A DNA stretch of 64,000 bases from Pyrus communis. Taxonomy: Eukaryota; Streptophyta; Magnoliopsida; Rosales; Rosaceae. Where the stretch lies: positions 4,219,056-4,283,055 of the forward strand of contig NC_084815.1 in the NCBI RefSeq assembly GCF_963583255.1, in the 5' to 3' direction. The notes below the pieces were generated by a model. That model did not search any database. It saw only the letters and a list, made by a program, of their open reading frames with translations, and had not been told where the DNA came from. The position numbers and the translations under genes were made by a program. Shown one piece after another: positions 61,450-64,000 of this stretch (its first letter is position 1; each line of letters begins with the position of its first letter).

Positions 61450-62719
61450 TAGCCTCTTTCAGTTGGAAATGGTATATAAATATAGCCTAGCACTATTCAT
61501 TTAAAAATAATATTTTGCAAGACTATAATTCTTGATGGTGCTATATTTAACCATTTCAGTTCAAGATAGTCATAGTGTAAATTCAAAACAAAAACAAACG
61601 AAAAAAAAACTTGCTTGTATTGAACTTTTGTGCTCAGTTATTATTCACATGGCCAGCTAGATAGCACCAAAGAGACGCATGCATGGCTAAAGTTGCTGCA
61701 ATATAGTACATATGATGTGTAGAACCCTAAATTAATCTTGTGGGGAAACAAACACTAATGCATGTTAACTTTGTACAAAATACATACATTATACATAGCA
61801 TGCGTGAAGGTTGTGTTAATCATTGTGGTTATTACAACCAAAAAAAAAAACATCATATCTTTTACGACAATGTACCCATATATAAATACTTGAAATACCA
61901 CGATATCAAGGCAACCATTAGTTTCTTTCAGTTGTTAATTGAGGTCCAATATTTTTAGGATCATTTTGGTTTCGGTCCCTTATCAACATAATTGTTAGAT
62001 TGAAACTTTGTTTCTTTATATATTTTGATCAAAGTCCTTAGCATCATTTAAGATATTTAATTCATGCATTTATGCATTTAATGTCCTCAAATTATGAAAT
62101 TTAACCAAATTCAAATAACATTTTTAAAATATAATAAACACTTAAAAATCAATAATAGAGTAATATTGTTCTTCACAAAATTATAGAAAAAAAATAAATG
62201 TACCCACATAATTATTAACATATTTTAAAAAATAACTACTGATATATTTTAATACATATAATTAGCATGGGTACATTTAGCAAAACTAAAAATGGGTACA
62301 AATACAAATAAAAGTTTAAAATATATGGGCACAAAAAGAAATTAATATATGGGTACAAATGAAAATTGAAAATAAAATTGGTACAAATAAAAAAAATGTT
62401 GCAAATTAAAAATGGGTACAAACTAAAAATAAAAATATATGATAAAAAATTTAGCCGTAAATATAAATATATTAAATGTAACATTTCTAACACTAAATGA
62501 ATGTATTTAGAAATTAAAAATATTTTATTATTGAAATAATTAATAGCGTTTATTAAAACCTAAGAACCTTAATCAAAAATTGAAAAGGAATAAGGTTTTA
62601 ATCAATGGAGTAGCAAAAAGATAGATGAGAACCTAATTTCTCCATATTGAGGACAAAATGATTGTAAATTCTTCTCTTCATTTTTTTGTTTTCTCCTCTT
62701 TTTTTAGTCGGGTTTACAC
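61450..62719. other. AT-rich intergenic DNA
   Basis: No gene. 62240-62420 contains several spaced copies of ATGGGTACAAAT or GGGTACAAA, a loose short tandem repeat. Confidence 0.5.
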
Positions 62720-62750
62720 TTGTGTGTGTGTGTGTGTGTGTGTGTGTATA
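62720..62750. repeat. (TG)n microsatellite
   Basis: About 14 TG dinucleotides, abutting a MITE at 62751. Confidence 0.9.
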
Positions 62751-62878
62751 GGGGTGTACTATTCACACACTCCTTGTTAATTTATATCATTTGATGTTCT
62801 TTAATCCAGTCGATCCAAGGATCATAAATTAAGAAGGTGTATATAGAGCAAAAAAAGGACATGTGAATAGCACACCCC
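62751..62878. mobile_element. MITE copy 3, about 128 bp
   Basis: Ends GGGGTGTACTATTCACAC and, inverted, GTGAATAGCACACCCC match the terminal repeats of the 147-bp family at 2264 and 47735; the interior is shorter and diverged. The flanks are TA/TG-rich, so a 9-bp duplication cannot be confirmed. Confidence 0.7.
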
Positions 62879-63799
62879 TATATATGTTTCCATCTTCAAT
62901 TTGGGTGAAAGTGTAAAAACACGATGAATTGAGATAATGTTTGAATCACATTGAACTTGAAACTCTAATATCTCCATTTAAAATTTAATAAAGTAAACAA
63001 ATAATTAAAATATAAAATCTTATCATCACTCTTGGAAGTATTCCTATCTAGCCACCAAAGTTGTGCTAGCTCATGAAGTCAAGTTCGCCAAATTTGAGCA
63101 AAATCTACTGACGTAGCTTGTCTATTTCTTTGATCATTAAACTTTGAACAGTAGGGTGGCCAGTCGATGATGAAGAAGTTGTTGGTGTGCCAAAGTTATG
63201 TCACGTTATCAATTAACAGAGTAATTAATAGAAATTCTAGTGGAAGTATGAAAATGGCACAAAAATTAGACATTAAGTATGAAAGTGGAATGAAAACAAC
63301 TTTAGGTATGAAAATTGGAAATTTCACGATATTTGAGGATAGTAAAGTAAAAATTATCCTTATTTTTATGTTATTTTGATTTATATGTGTAGTACTTTTA
63401 CTTAACTAGATAAGAAATTAAGGATATGTAAAATTTGAAGTTTGCTGGAATTATGAAGTTACTGATGTTCGAGTTGCAACTATGTTATTGGTTCAATGAA
63501 CTTTGAAATTTAATAACATTGTTTATTTTTTGGATGGTTTAATTTGTTAGAAAATGAAAAATATGCAACAAGTTATGTGGACAAACAAATTTTAGAAAAT
63601 GCAAAAGAGAACAGGATTACGCCCAAGTTGTTTGGTTTGGTTAATATGAACTGGTTAATGATTTTTGTTGAAACTGATTCGAACTAAATTGATGATCGTA
63701 AATTAATTTGGCTGTTATTTGTTGTAAAACTGATCCAATCTAAATTGTGCCGTCTCCTATAATGTTAGATCTACAGATGTGATCATTATTTTTTACGTC

Positions 63800-63800
<1 letters not shown>
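62879..63800. other. AT-rich intergenic DNA
   Basis: No gene, RNA or clear repeat recognised. Confidence 0.5.
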
Positions 63801-63873
<73 letters not shown>

Positions 63874-63887
63874 TGTATGTATGTATG

Positions 63888-63918
<31 letters not shown>

Positions 63919-63952
63919 CTATGTATATATGTGTATACATACACACACACAC
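63800..63952. repeat. Compound microsatellite (TA)n-(TATG)n-(TATGTA)n-(AC)n
   Basis: (TA)n at about 63803-63846, (TATG or GTAT)n to about 63893, GTATAT hexamers to about 63918, then a short (AC)n near 63940-63951. Open frames rich in Tyr/Thr/Ile here are artefacts. Confidence 0.9.
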
Positions 63953-64000
63953 TCGTAAAATGATTGTACCCACATCTATATACTCCTTGTGATGTTTAGT

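Noticed and set aside
63740..63973. 77-codon minus-strand frame
   Set aside because: Translation of the compound microsatellite.

Overview
This is a stretch of flowering-plant (eudicot) nuclear DNA. Six intron-containing loci with GT-AG introns and plant-specific families sit in AT-rich DNA packed with plant retroelements, MITEs, SINEs and microsatellites. A Cassandra TRIM is present. I suspect Rosaceae (apple/pear type), but that is inference and not proven by the window.

Layout. 1-1.5 kb: low-complexity intergenic DNA. 1.5-6.2 kb (-): PTI1-like receptor-like cytoplasmic kinase in 7 coding exons. 10-13.8 kb (-): SINA-type RING E3 ligase (SINAT) in 3 coding exons with an eroded N-terminus. 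14-29 kb: repeat-rich DNA with GGT-rich dispersed repeats, a ~95-bp tandem array, a complete Cassandra TRIM (5S-rRNA-bearing LTRs, 5-bp target duplication), a 5-kb gag-only Gypsy-like element and a 2.46-kb solo LTR. 30.5-33.3 kb (+): gamma-tubulin complex protein GCP3/SPC98. 34.3-47.5 kb: a decayed LINE (-) carrying two younger LTR retrotransposons as nested insertions: a non-coding 3.7-kb element and a nearly intact 5.15-kb Copia. Every insertion has a recognisable target-site duplication. 48-50.6 kb (+): DNA-3-methyladenine glycosylase (MAG). 52.6-53.9 kb (+): AHA1, the Hsp90 co-chaperone. 54.6-58.9 kb (-): WCRKC-type thioredoxin-like gene plus a tandem ~2-kb partial copy that is a pseudogene. 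59-64 kb: repeats, including a 540-bp tandem duplication, SINEs, hairpin MITEs and microsatellites.

The genes are ordinary housekeeping and signalling loci with no operon-like relation. From memory, three neighbour pairs match Arabidopsis neighbours (kinase/SINAT, GCP3/WCRKC1, MAG/AHA1), which suggests old microsynteny. The most notable observations are: the WCRKC locus (active site WCREC, an 18-nt micro-exon, a broken last splice acceptor, and a degenerate copy that keeps WCRKC); a duplicated splice acceptor in the kinase; and the fully resolvable nested-transposon history of the LINE block. I found no clearly new biological system.
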